From contig CAJFUF010000023.1 in assembly GCA_904420175.1 (NCBI GenBank), positions 62,001 to 126,000 on the forward strand: a stretch of DNA of 64,000 nucleotides. The letters are read 5' to 3'. The stretch is from Candidatus Schneewindia gallinarum (GTDB lineage Bacteria > Bacillota > Clostridia > Oscillospirales > Ruminococcaceae). The notes under the pieces were generated by a model that saw only the letters and a list, made by a program, of their open reading frames with translations, was not told the origin of the DNA and searched no databases. The translations under genes were made by a program, and so were the position numbers. Below are positions 1-8,408 of this stretch, one piece after another; the first letter of the stretch is position 1, and each line of letters begins with the position of its first letter.

Positions 1-741
1 ACCGAACTCCGCAGCGGTCAGGCCGCTGGCGTTGATTTTAATAAGGGCAAGGTCGGTAAAGCTGTCGCTTCCCACAACTGTGGCCTCATACTGCGTGCCG
101 TCATAGAGGATGACGTTCAGCGCTTGGGCGCCGTCCACCACATGGGCGTTGGTGATGATGTAGCCGTCCTCCGACATGATGATGCCGGAACCCTCACTGC
201 TGACGGAGGGTTCAGAATCCCTGCCGGAGCCGGTCAGGTTCTGAATGCACACCACAGAGGGCAGTACCTTGGCGGCAGCCTGCTGTTTTGTCAGCTTTTC
301 GCCGGTGTTCACCTGTGTGGTGGAAGAACCTTCGTCGCCGTTTTGGTTAATTGTAAAGGCCTGGCCACCGCTGGAAGAGCCGCCCACATCAACAATGCCT
401 GCGTTAATCAGGGCGACAAACCCGCCCACAGAAGCGGCGCTTATCATCACCACAGCCAGTACCGCTGCGATGATGCGCACGCTTGCGCGCTTCGTAAATT
501 TCTTTTTCGGTTTCTTTTCTTTTTTCTTCGGCGGCTCCTGCCTTGTATATGCGGCGTAGTAGGCGTCTGCCTCACTGCCTGCACGGAAGGGCGCCTGCCA
601 TGAGGAGGTGCTTCCGCTGCTTGCACCTGCGCCTTCTGTCGAACTGTTCTGCGCTGTCCCGGCGGCGTCCTGTGCGCTGCTTTGACGGAACGCATCCTTT
701 GCTTTATTTACAAAGAGATCAAACTCGTTTTCTCTGTTCAT
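1..741 (-). CDS. htrA: HtrA/DegP-type serine protease, N-terminal part (cut by window edge)
   Basis: Not in the ORF track because the frame runs off the left edge; I read it directly from the minus strand. It starts at ATG 741 behind AAAGGA and stays open for 247 codons. Residues 1-85 are a polar, low-complexity cytoplasmic segment ending in a lysine-rich stretch; residues about 88-116 form one membrane anchor; then the trypsin-like domain begins. The catalytic His lies in ITNAHVVDG and the catalytic Asp in TDLALIKI. The Ser and any PDZ domain would lie outside the window. This is the layout of surface quality-control proteases of Firmicutes (HtrA/YkdA/YyxA type), which degrade misfolded exported proteins. 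It is divergent from a two-component system, which often controls such a protease (inference). Confidence 0.9.
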   Translation of the reverse strand, partial: MNRENEFDLFVNKAKDAFRQSSAQDAAGTAQNSSTEGAGASSGSTSSWQAPFRAGSEADAYYAAYTRQEPPKKKEKKPKKKFTKRASVRIIAAVLAVVMISAASVGGFVALINAGIVDVGGSSSGGQAFTINQNGDEGSSTTQVNTGEKLTKQQAAAKVLPSVVCIQNLTGSGRDSEPSVSSEGSGIIMSEDGYIITNAHVVDGAQALNVILYDGTQYEATVVGSDSFTDLALIKINASGLTAAEFG

Positions 742-894
742 ATCGCAACATCCTTTCGCTTTATTGCCTTTAGTTTATCGCAGACCTACGTTAAAAGTAT
801 GACCTGTTTATTAAGTTTTTTTGCTTTTTTGGTGTTCCCTTTTTCATACTCGTTTCACGCGGTTATCACAAAAGAAATTTATCATATTTTATGG

Positions 895-900
895 TATAAT
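895..900 (+). promoter_or_regulatory. Extended -10 promoter for the two-component operon
   Basis: TGGTATAAT is a TGn-extended perfect -10 box, 72 bases before the response regulator start. No good -35 is visible, as is usual for extended -10 promoters. The sequence around it is much more AT-rich than its surroundings. Confidence 0.55.
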
Positions 901-971
901 ATTAAGAAGAATTTTGCAATGGCCGCCGGCCCGCGCAGTGCCGGGGGAAGCAGAAAGGGAGGGTCCGTCGG

Positions 972-1664
972 ATGAAACGTATCCTGGTTGTTGACGATGA
1001 AAAAAATATTCGTGAGGTGCTGCGCGAGTACGCTGAGTTTGAGGGCTACGCCGTGGAGGAGGCAGAGGACGGCATGCAGGCCATTAACCTGTGTAAGGAA
1101 AGGGACTACGACCTGATTATTATGGATGTGATGATGCCGAAAATTGACGGGTTTACCGCCTGCAAGGAAATCCGCAAGGTGAAAAGGATCCCGGTGCTGA
1201 TGCTGTCCGCCCGCGGGGAGGAGTATGACAAGCTGTTCGGCTTTGAAATGGGGATTGACGACTATGTGGTCAAGCCCTTCTCACCGAAGGAGGTAATGGC
1301 CCGCGTCCGCGTCATTATCAACCGGAACAGCAGTGGTTCCGCAAGGGAGGAGGCGTATCCCAAAATGCAGTACGACGGCCTGCTGATTGACACGGCCGCC
1401 CACAACATTTTTATCGACGGGCAGAAAATCGACTTCACCCCCAAGGAGTATGACCTGCTGGTCTACCTTGTTAAAAATGAGGGGATCGCCCTCTCAAGGG
1501 AGAAGCTGCTCAGCGACGTGTGGGGCTATGACTACTACGGGGACGACCGCACGGTGGACACCCATATCAAGATGCTGCGCGGGCATCTTGGAAAATACCG
1601 CGACTATATTGTGACCTTAAGGGGACTCGGCTATAAATTCGAAGTGCCGGGGAAAGAGCAATGA
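972..1664 (+). CDS. OmpR/PhoB-family response regulator
   Basis: A two-domain DNA-binding regulator of 230 residues, the usual family length. The receiver domain spans residues 1-115, with acidic residues DDE at 8-10, the phospho-acceptor Asp52 in IIMDVMMP and the conserved Lys in DDYVVKPF. The C-terminal winged helix (about 130-228) has the typical DRTVDTHIKMLR recognition helix. The start is ATG 972 behind AGGGAGGG. Its stop overlaps the start of the sensor kinase gene (ATGA), so the two are translationally coupled partners. The signal it answers to is not evident; the divergent htrA suggests envelope stress (inference). Confidence 0.95.
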   Translation: MKRILVVDDEKNIREVLREYAEFEGYAVEEAEDGMQAINLCKERDYDLIIMDVMMPKIDGFTACKEIRKVKRIPVLMLSARGEEYDKLFGFEMGIDDYVVKPFSPKEVMARVRVIINRNSSGSAREEAYPKMQYDGLLIDTAAHNIFIDGQKIDFTPKEYDLLVYLVKNEGIALSREKLLSDVWGYDYYGDDRTVDTHIKMLRGHLGKYRDYIVTLRGLGYKFEVPGKEQ

Positions 1665-3160
1665 AACGCCCCCATTTTAAAAATTTAAGAAGCATGAAGT
1701 ACAGAATGTGGCTGTACTTTGCGCTGTTTGCCGCCCTTACGCTGACGCTTGTCTGGCTTTTACAGGTGGTGTTTCTCGGCAATTATTATGAGCCGATGAA
1801 GCTGAATGAGATCACAAATATCGGCCGCCAGCTTGAGCAGGCCGCCCACCGGGAGGGGATTTTCTCCTTCGGCACGTACAGCTATCCCAGTGAAACCCTG
1901 CGGGAGATGATGCAGGAGCAGTCGTACAAAAACGGTGTAACGGTCATGATTATTAAAATTGACCTGTTGTCCGGAAAGGGGATGGCGGTCTATTCCCCCC
2001 AGCTGGAGAATGATACCCAATCGACTCCGGCAAGCATCATCACAAATGAGGATTATACCCGCTATGTGGATAAGCTGAATGCGGCCGATGGAACCTCCGT
2101 CAGCTACATCAATAAAAACACAAAATTCAACAGTAAAACTGCGGTGTTTGGCACAGTGCTTGCCAACAGCGGTATCTACCGTTACACGCTGTATGTAGGG
2201 GCGCCGCTGGCACCAATGCAGACGGCAGTGGACATTATTCAAGGGCAGCTGTACTATGTGATCATTGCCGTGCTGGCGTTGTCCTTCCTGCTAAGCTATT
2301 TCTTGTCCAAAAAAATCACCCGCCCCTTGACGGAGATCTCCCATACCGCTTCGCAGCTGGCGAAGGGTGACTACAACGTCTCCTTTTCCGGGTCCGGGTA
2401 CAAGGAAATTGACGAGCTGGCGGACACCCTCAACTATGCAACCGGCCAGCTTCAAAAAAGTGATGAGCTCAAGCGCGACATCATTGCCAACGTATCCCAC
2501 GACTTAAAAACACCGCTGACCATGATCCGCGCCTATGCGGAAATGATTCACGACCTGTCCGGTGAAAACCCACAGAAACGCGCCGCACATACGGAGATTA
2601 TCATGGAGGAGTCGGATCGTCTGACCCGCCTTGTCAACGATATTCTTGACTTGTCCAAGCTGCAGGCGGGCTCCGCCCAGCTGAGCCTGTCCCGCGTGGA
2701 TCTGGGCGAGCTTGCCGCCTCCATCCTGACGCGGTTCCAGTTTTTAAAAGAAAAAGAGGGTTACACCATTACAGAGTCACTGCAGGAAAACGTCTGTGTG
2801 CGCGCGGATGTGGCCAAGCTGGAGCAGGTCATTTACAACCTTGTGGGCAATGCAGCCAATTACACGGGGGACGACAGGACCATCGCCGTCCGCGTCTGGA
2901 AGGAGCCGGGCAAGGGCTGCTTCTCTGTCACTGATACGGGCAAGGGCATCCCGGAGGAGGAGAAGGAGGCCATCTGGGACCGTTACTACAAATCCAGCAA
3001 GACGCATAAACGCGGGGTGGTTGGAACAGGCCTTGGGTTGTCCATTGTCAAAAACATACTGGTTCTGCATGGGGCGGAATTCGGGGTGGACAGTACAGAA
3101 GGACAGGGCAGCACCTTCTGGTTCAAGCTGCCGGAGGAACAGAAAAAAGAGGAGGACTAG
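1661..3160 (+). CDS. Membrane sensor histidine kinase
   Basis: A 499-residue kinase partnering the preceding regulator. An N-terminal membrane helix (about 16-38) is followed by an extracellular domain to about residue 190, a second helix (about 193-215), a HAMP linker, the HisKA domain with His280 in NVSHDLKTP, and a HATPase domain with N box (YNLVGNAANYT), G1 (DTGKGIP) and G2 (GTGLGLSIVKNI). All catalytic parts are present. The 3' end is unusual: the last codons form one arm of a perfect palindrome shared with the convergent glycosyltransferase gene, and the two stop codons overlap in CTAG. Confidence 0.95.
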   Translation: MKRPHFKNLRSMKYRMWLYFALFAALTLTLVWLLQVVFLGNYYEPMKLNEITNIGRQLEQAAHREGIFSFGTYSYPSETLREMMQEQSYKNGVTVMIIKIDLLSGKGMAVYSPQLENDTQSTPASIITNEDYTRYVDKLNAADGTSVSYINKNTKFNSKTAVFGTVLANSGIYRYTLYVGAPLAPMQTAVDIIQGQLYYVIIAVLALSFLLSYFLSKKITRPLTEISHTASQLAKGDYNVSFSGSGYKEIDELADTLNYATGQLQKSDELKRDIIANVSHDLKTPLTMIRAYAEMIHDLSGENPQKRAAHTEIIMEESDRLTRLVNDILDLSKLQAGSAQLSLSRVDLGELAASILTRFQFLKEKEGYTITESLQENVCVRADVAKLEQVIYNLVGNAANYTGDDRTIAVRVWKEPGKGCFSVTDTGKGIPEEEKEAIWDRYYKSSKTHKRGVVGTGLGLSIVKNILVLHGAEFGVDSTEGQGSTFWFKLPEEQKKEED

Positions 3161-3174
3161 TCCTCCTCTTTTTT
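3143..3174. terminator. Bidirectional palindromic terminator spanning two stop codons
   Basis: A perfect 32-base palindrome whose centre is CTAG. The arms are A-rich on the left and T-rich on the right, so it reads as a terminator on either strand. The stop codons of the kinase (+) and glycosyltransferase (-) lie in the centre, so both proteins end in the same KKEED. Confidence 0.8.
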
Positions 3175-4437
3175 TCTTTCCAGTTTTTCGCGTACAGCCT
3201 TTTTCCTGCGTGCTCGTGCGCGGTCCCGCTCACGGCGGCTGCGCTCCTCCTTCTTGTTTAGGCGCAGTTTCAAATGCTCCGCCGCCTCGGCATACACATC
3301 AAGCAAGGTGCTGGCAAGCACCACGTCGCTGGCCCTGCGGACAAGGGCCAGAACCCGGGCCTTCATCTCGTCCAGATCCGCCTGGTTCATGTCGCGCAGC
3401 AGCCGCAGGTAGTGGCCGAACTGCTCCGCATTTTCATAGATGTAACCATTGACACCGTGCACCACCTGGCCCTTGTTCAGCTCGTCCTTGATGTGGACAA
3501 CCGGCAGGCCGGCAGCCATCCCTTCCTTCATGGAAATGGAGTTGGTGTCCGACAGGGAGGCAGTCACATAAATGCTGCAAATGGAATAGTAAGGCGGCAG
3601 CTCGTCGTGCATGATTTTCCCGGTAAAGGTCACCATGTTTTCAATCCCAAGCTCCTTTGCCAAAGCCATCAGTTCCTGCCGGGCGGGTCCCTCTCCGATA
3701 ATCAGCAGATGCAGGTTGTCCTCCGGACGGATACTCTGCTGCCAGTACTTTAACAGCACGTCCACGCTTTTTTCCGTACCGAGCCTGCCCACAAAACAGG
3801 CGATGGTTTTGTCGCGGCCAATGCCCAGATCCCGGCGCAGCTGAATACGCGACTCGGCGGAGATACGTGACACGTCGAAGGTGTCCAATTCCACAGGGTT
3901 GGGAATGATGTGTACATTGCAGCTGACGCCGCCGCGCTCCTCCAGATATTTTTTTACCTTGTCCGAAGGGCCGGTAATGGCATCGGCCTTTTTCATGATG
4001 AATTTAAAATATTTGTGGGACGCGCTTTTAATCAGCTCCACAAATTTGGGAGGCGCCACATAGTAGATATACTCGTCATACATGGTGTGCATGGTCCAGA
4101 CCAGCGGCTTCTTCAAGCTTTTTGCAAGCAGGGCGCCGGACACGCCAATGAAAAATTCCGTGTGGATGTGGATGATATCGGGATTGAACTTTTTAATGAT
4201 CCGCGCCCGCTCGTTGCTGATGGGCCATGCTGCGCCGAAGCCGTAGATTTTTTTCATCTCCGTGGCGGGGCAGTGCAGCACCCCATCCTCGACATAGTGC
4301 TTTTTGGCTTTCGGGTCGGAAGAGACCACAAGCACCGTGTGTCCCAGTTTCTCCAGACCGTCCTTTAAAATTTTGACGTGGGTGACCACCCCGTTGATGT
4401 AGGGGAGATAAACCTCCGTAAACAAAGCGATTCTCAT
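3157..4437 (-). CDS. Glycosyltransferase family 4 (probable diacylglycerol glycosyltransferase)
   Basis: A 426-residue GT-B fold glycosyltransferase. The N-terminal Rossmann domain starts FTEVYLPYINGVVTHV, which is typical of enzymes that glycosylate diacylglycerol or phosphatidylinositol. The C-terminal domain has FVGRLGTEKSVDVL and the sugar-nucleotide region around KEGMAAGLPVV. The last 50 residues are a highly charged, Arg/Lys/Glu-rich helix. No membrane helix is evident; such enzymes act at the inner face of the membrane. The probable product is a membrane glycolipid or lipoteichoic-acid anchor (family-based inference; the substrate cannot be read from sequence). It is transcribed alone, divergently from hprK. 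Confidence 0.88.
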   Translation of the reverse strand: MRIALFTEVYLPYINGVVTHVKILKDGLEKLGHTVLVVSSDPKAKKHYVEDGVLHCPATEMKKIYGFGAAWPISNERARIIKKFNPDIIHIHTEFFIGVSGALLAKSLKKPLVWTMHTMYDEYIYYVAPPKFVELIKSASHKYFKFIMKKADAITGPSDKVKKYLEERGGVSCNVHIIPNPVELDTFDVSRISAESRIQLRRDLGIGRDKTIACFVGRLGTEKSVDVLLKYWQQSIRPEDNLHLLIIGEGPARQELMALAKELGIENMVTFTGKIMHDELPPYYSICSIYVTASLSDTNSISMKEGMAAGLPVVHIKDELNKGQVVHGVNGYIYENAEQFGHYLRLLRDMNQADLDEMKARVLALVRRASDVVLASTLLDVYAEAAEHLKLRLNKKEERSRRERDRARARRKKAVREKLERKKEED

Positions 4438-4581
4438 AACAGTACCCCCGTTGTTTTTTCATAATTACCGCACCGGTAAAATCCCTATCCGCCGTGTCCT
4501 GCCTCCAGGACCGGACCGGCGGCGCAATCCGGCAGGTATCCTGCATGCTGTACGCAGCTGCGGTGTTTTGCTTTTTTTAAT

Positions 4582-4610
4582 ATTATACCATACTTTGGCG
4601 TTTTGCAAAG
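4582..4610 (-). promoter_or_regulatory. Probable promoter of the glycosyltransferase gene
   Basis: On the minus strand a perfect TATAAT (4587-4582) lies 17 bases after CTTTGC, a poor -35. It is about 145 bases before the start codon. It sits back to back with the hprK promoter. Confidence 0.45.
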
Positions 4611-4614
4611 AGGA

Positions 4615-4644
4615 CTTTCAAAATAGGACCCGTTAGGGTATAAT
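4615..4644 (+). promoter_or_regulatory. Probable promoter of hprK
   Basis: TATAAT at 4639-4644 with a weak -35 (CTTTCA) 18 bases before it. It lies inside the start of the track ORF at 4645, which is one reason to prefer the downstream ATG 4690. Confidence 0.5.
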
Positions 4645-4689
4645 GTGGGTATGAGAATCCGTCCAACAGGACGTGAAGGAGGTTCCGCC

Positions 4690-5655
4690 ATGGAAACGCG
4701 GTATTATGTACGGCTGAAAAAAATCATTGATGACCAGAACCTGAAACCGGTGTACATGCCGGGTGACCCGGACAATATCCACATCCACACGGCGGACGTC
4801 AACCGCCCCGGCCTGCCGCTGGCCGGGTTTTACGAGCATTTTGACCCCACCAGAATCCAGCTTATCGGCATGACAGAGTACTCTTTTTTGGAGAACAACA
4901 ACCCGAACTTTGTACGTGCCTCTCTGGAGGATCTGTTTTCAAGAAAGCCGCCGGTTATCATCATTACAAGGGATCTTTCCCCCACGGCGGACATGCTGGA
5001 ATTTGCGGAGAAGTATGAGGTGCCGCTGCTAAAAACCAACCTGTCCACCTCGTCGTTCATGTCGGCGCTGATCTCCCTGCTGAATGTGGAGCTTGCCCCC
5101 CGGATTACCTGCCATGGCGTCCTGGTGGAGGTCTACGGCGAGGGTGTGCTGCTGATGGGGGAAAGCGGCGTTGGAAAAAGCGAAACGGCCATTGAACTGC
5201 TTAAGCGCGGCCACCGCCTGATTGCGGATGATGCGGTGGAAATCCGCCGCGTGTCGGAAAAGACGCTGGTGGGCAGCTCGCCCGAAAATATCCGCCATTT
5301 TGTGGAGCTGCGCGGCGTCGGTATCATTAACGTGCGGCGCATCTTCGGTATCGGCGCCATCAAATCCACCGAGAAAATCGACTACATCATTAATCTGGAG
5401 CTGTGGGATAAAAATAAGGAGTATGACCGGATGGGCCTTGTTAGTGAAACAAGCGAGATTCTGGGCATCGAGGTGCCCTCCACCCGGATCCCCGTGAAGC
5501 CGGGCCGTAACCTTGCCATTATCATTGAGGTGGCGGCCATGAACCACCGCCAGCGCAAGCTGGGCTACAACTCTGCGGAGGAGCTGCTCAACCGCCTCGG
5601 CCTTGACGAGGATTTTGTCAACCCCAACCCGGATGTGGATTGGAGCGCATTTTAA
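4690..5655 (+). CDS. hprK: HPr kinase/phosphorylase
   Basis: Phosphorylates Ser46 of HPr with ATP or PPi, and reverses it, to control carbon catabolite repression in Firmicutes. The 321-residue protein has an N-terminal substrate-like domain to about residue 130 and a kinase domain with Walker A GESGVGKSE at about 157 and the family signature ELRGVGIINVRRIFG. The track ORF begins at 4645, but ATG 4690 has AAGGAGG eight bases upstream and the promoter's -10 overlaps 4645. It heads the cluster hprK-murB-rapZ-whiA, common in this group. Confidence 0.96.
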   Translation: METRYYVRLKKIIDDQNLKPVYMPGDPDNIHIHTADVNRPGLPLAGFYEHFDPTRIQLIGMTEYSFLENNNPNFVRASLEDLFSRKPPVIIITRDLSPTADMLEFAEKYEVPLLKTNLSTSSFMSALISLLNVELAPRITCHGVLVEVYGEGVLLMGESGVGKSETAIELLKRGHRLIADDAVEIRRVSEKTLVGSSPENIRHFVELRGVGIINVRRIFGIGAIKSTEKIDYIINLELWDKNKEYDRMGLVSETSEILGIEVPSTRIPVKPGRNLAIIIEVAAMNHRQRKLGYNSAEELLNRLGLDEDFVNPNPDVDWSAF

Positions 5656-5721
5656 ACCGTATATTTTTCACCCGCCTGCCGTAAGCATGGCAGTAAGAAC
5701 GGCAGCAGGGAAGGAGAGGCT

Positions 5722-6636
5722 ATGTTGGACTTTCAGTTTGTCGCAGATTTCTGCACGGCGCAGCGCATTCCCTTTCAAAAAGAGGAGCCGTTGTGCAAAC
5801 ACACCACCTTTAAAATCGGCGGTCCGACTCCGCTGCTGATTTGCCCGGAAAGCGCGGCACAGTTTGAAACGGCGGCGGCTTTTCTTTTAAAAAGCGGCAC
5901 GCCCTTTTTCCTGCTGGGCAACGGCTCCAATCTGCTGTTTTTGGACGAGGGGTATCACGGCGTGGTACTTGCGGCCAATTTGAAGCGGCCGGAAATCGCA
6001 CTGGCTGGGGACGACTGTATCAGGGCGGAAAGCGGAGCCACGCTGTCCAGCGTGTGTGGCTTTGCGCGGGAACACAGTCTTTCCGGGTTGGAGTTTGCCT
6101 TTGGAATTCCCGGTTCGGTGGGCGGAGCAGTCTATATGAACGCAGGCGCCTACGGCGGGCAAATCAGCGATGTGTTTGAAAGCGCAGAGTATCTGGATGA
6201 GACGGGTACAAAGCGAACAATTACAAAGGCAGAGATGGGCTTTGGCTACCGGAAAAGCTTTTTTTCCGGGAAGCGCCTTCCCATTTTGTCCGCTACCTTC
6301 CGGCTTTGTCCCGGCAGGAAAGAAGAAATTTCGAAGGCCATGAAGGACTTCTATGCAAGAAGAAAGGAAAAACAGCCGCTGGAGTATCCCAGCGCCGGAA
6401 GCGTGTTCAAACGGCCGGAGGGCGCGTTTGCAGGGGCCTTGATTGAGCAGTGCGGCCTGAAGGGCACGGCGGTGGGCGGCGCAATGGTCAGCGAAAAGCA
6501 CGCAGGCTTTATCATCAATACGGGCGGCGCCACCTGCGAGGATGTGACACAGCTGATTTCCCTCATTCAGCGAACGGTTAAGGAACGCACCGGCTACACG
6601 CTGGAGTGCGAAGTGATGCGCATCGGAAAGGAGTAG
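5722..6636 (+). CDS. murB: UDP-N-acetylenolpyruvoylglucosamine reductase
   Basis: Reduces UDP-GlcNAc-enolpyruvate to UDP-MurNAc with NADPH and FAD in peptidoglycan synthesis. The 304 residues show the FAD-binding segment FFLLGNGSNLL, the central GLEFAFGIPGSVGGAVYMNAG and the C-terminal SAGSVFKRPEG with the proton-donor serine, so it is a type II (Bacillus-like) MurB. The start is ATG 5722 with AAGGAGAGG. The stop is eight bases before the start of rapZ. Confidence 0.96.
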   Translation: MLDFQFVADFCTAQRIPFQKEEPLCKHTTFKIGGPTPLLICPESAAQFETAAAFLLKSGTPFFLLGNGSNLLFLDEGYHGVVLAANLKRPEIALAGDDCIRAESGATLSSVCGFAREHSLSGLEFAFGIPGSVGGAVYMNAGAYGGQISDVFESAEYLDETGTKRTITKAEMGFGYRKSFFSGKRLPILSATFRLCPGRKEEISKAMKDFYARRKEKQPLEYPSAGSVFKRPEGAFAGALIEQCGLKGTAVGGAMVSEKHAGFIINTGGATCEDVTQLISLIQRTVKERTGYTLECEVMRIGKE

Positions 6637-6644
6637 GAAGAAAT

Positions 6645-7499
6645 ATGGAAATGGTCATTGTAACCGGTCTGTCCGGCGCAGGGAAATCCTGGGCCATTGA
6701 CGTGTTTGAGGACATCGGCTATTACTGTATTGACAATATGCCCCCGTTTTTAATCCCCAAATTTGCGGAACTGTCCGCCCAGTCGGACGGCGTCATCAGC
6801 AAAATTGCAATGGTGGTGGACATCCGCGGCGGCAGCCACTTCAACAGCTTTATCGATGTGCTGGACGAACTGGATGAAATCGGGATCAGCTACAAGATCC
6901 TGTATCTTGATGCGGACGATGCGGAACTGGTCCGCCGTTATAAGGAGACACGCCGCAAGCATCCGCTGCTGGACGAGTGCGGCTCGGTTCAGAAGGCCAT
7001 CGCGAAGGAGCGGAAGATACTGGAACAGGCGCGCAACCGTGCCAATTTTATCATCGATACCACCCACTTATCCAACGCCCAGCTGAAAGAGAACATCGTG
7101 GGGATTTTTATGGACGGCGGCGTGGAGGGCCTGCTTATTAACTGTGTATCCTTTGGGTTCAAGCACGGCCTGCCCATTGAATCGGACCTTGTGTTCGACG
7201 TGCGGTGCCTGCCCAATCCGTTTTATATTCCGGAGTTAAAGACCAGCACCGGCATGGACCAGCCGGTGGAGGACTATGTGATGCAGTTTCCCCAGTCAGT
7301 GGAGCTGTTCGACAAAATTAGGGATCTGCTGGACTTTTTAATTCCCCTGTACGTGGCGGAGGGGAAAAGTCAGCTGACTATCAGCTTCGGTTGCACCGGT
7401 GGCAAACACCGTTCGGTGGTGTTTGCGAAACTCATGCACCGACATTTGAAGGATAAGGGCTATCGGACCATCGTCAGCCACCGCGACGCGCTGAAATAG
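6645..7499 (+). CDS. rapZ: RNase adapter/nucleotide-binding protein RapZ (YvcJ)
   Basis: A P-loop protein of 284 residues. Walker A is GLSGAGKSWA at the N-terminus; the C-terminal domain has SFGCTGGKHRSV, the family signature. In E. coli RapZ targets GlmZ RNA to RNase E; in Bacillus YvcJ acts on nucleotide metabolites and competence, so the exact role here is open. The track starts at 6606 inside murB, but ATG 6645 follows AAGGAG and gives the standard N-terminus MEMVIVTGLSGAGKS. whiA follows directly. Confidence 0.93.
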   Translation: MEMVIVTGLSGAGKSWAIDVFEDIGYYCIDNMPPFLIPKFAELSAQSDGVISKIAMVVDIRGGSHFNSFIDVLDELDEIGISYKILYLDADDAELVRRYKETRRKHPLLDECGSVQKAIAKERKILEQARNRANFIIDTTHLSNAQLKENIVGIFMDGGVEGLLINCVSFGFKHGLPIESDLVFDVRCLPNPFYIPELKTSTGMDQPVEDYVMQFPQSVELFDKIRDLLDFLIPLYVAEGKSQLTISFGCTGGKHRSVVFAKLMHRHLKDKGYRTIVSHRDALK

Positions 7500-7511
7500 G
7501 GGGTGGCGGGG

Positions 7512-8390
7512 TTGTCGTTTTCCACCGACCTGAAGCGGGAAATCGCAGAACTGAAGTTGTCCGGAAAGGGCCGGAGGGCCCGGCTGAAGGGGATGCTGCT
7601 GTACTCGAAGGAAGCGGACAAAAAGGACGTGCTGTTTTCCTCCAGCCATGCATTTTTGTGTGAAACCCTGCAAAAGGACTGCGTACATCTGCTGCCGGAA
7701 GCCTCCGTGAAGCTGGAACAGGAGCAGCACGGCCGTAAAGTGAATTATCTTGTCACCGCTCCGGAGCAGCAGAAGGCCGCCCTGCTTGCCATGCTGGGAG
7801 CTGACGACCGCTTTTATCAAGAGCCGGCTTTGGGGGAACTGCTGGGCGGAATTTTTCTTGCCTGTGGAACCATGACGGACCCGAAAAAAGCCTATCTGCT
7901 GGAGTTTTCCTGCCGCAGCAACCGCCGCGCTGATGCCCTGTGCGAGCTGCTGCGGGAGCGCGGCATTTTCGCCACTGCCACCACAAGACAGGGGCAGCCC
8001 CTTGTATATGTCAAGGACAGCGAGAGTGTGGAGGACACGGTGACCCTTATGGGCGCGGTTAAAACCTCATTTGAAATAATGAACATTAAAATTTATAAGG
8101 ATATCCGCAACAAGGCCAACCGCATCACAAACTGCGAGACGGCCAACATTGAAAAAACGGTTGCAGCTGCGGCCCGCCAGACGCAGGCAATCCATTTCTT
8201 AATCAGCGAAAAAGGGGAGGATTTCCTGACACCGGAATTAAAGCAGGCTGCGCAGCTGCGGCTTGACAACCCGGAAGCTTCGCTGTCAGAGCTGCTTGCG
8301 GCTGCGGATTTTCCGGTCAGCAGGTCGGGACTGAACCACCGGCTGAACCGGCTGTGCCTGCTTGCAGACAGGCTGAAAGAGAAGCATTGA
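7512..8390 (+). CDS. whiA: WhiA DNA-binding regulator
   Basis: A homing-endonuclease-like domain fused to a C-terminal helix-turn-helix, known in Firmicutes to affect cell division and chromosome segregation and in actinomycetes to control sporulation. The N-terminal half carries the LAGLIDADG-like fold; the C-terminal part (NRITNCETANIEKTV onward) is the most conserved region. I choose TTG 7512 over the track GTG 7503: it gives the family N-terminus MSFSTDLKREI and sits about five bases after GGGGTGG. The gene normally between rapZ and whiA (yvcK) is missing here. Confidence 0.9.
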   Translation: MSFSTDLKREIAELKLSGKGRRARLKGMLLYSKEADKKDVLFSSSHAFLCETLQKDCVHLLPEASVKLEQEQHGRKVNYLVTAPEQQKAALLAMLGADDRFYQEPALGELLGGIFLACGTMTDPKKAYLLEFSCRSNRRADALCELLRERGIFATATTRQGQPLVYVKDSESVEDTVTLMGAVKTSFEIMNIKIYKDIRNKANRITNCETANIEKTVAAAARQTQAIHFLISEKGEDFLTPELKQAAQLRLDNPEASLSELLAAADFPVSRSGLNHRLNRLCLLADRLKEKH

Positions 8391-8408
8391 CGGGAAGGAG
8401 GAGCTACT

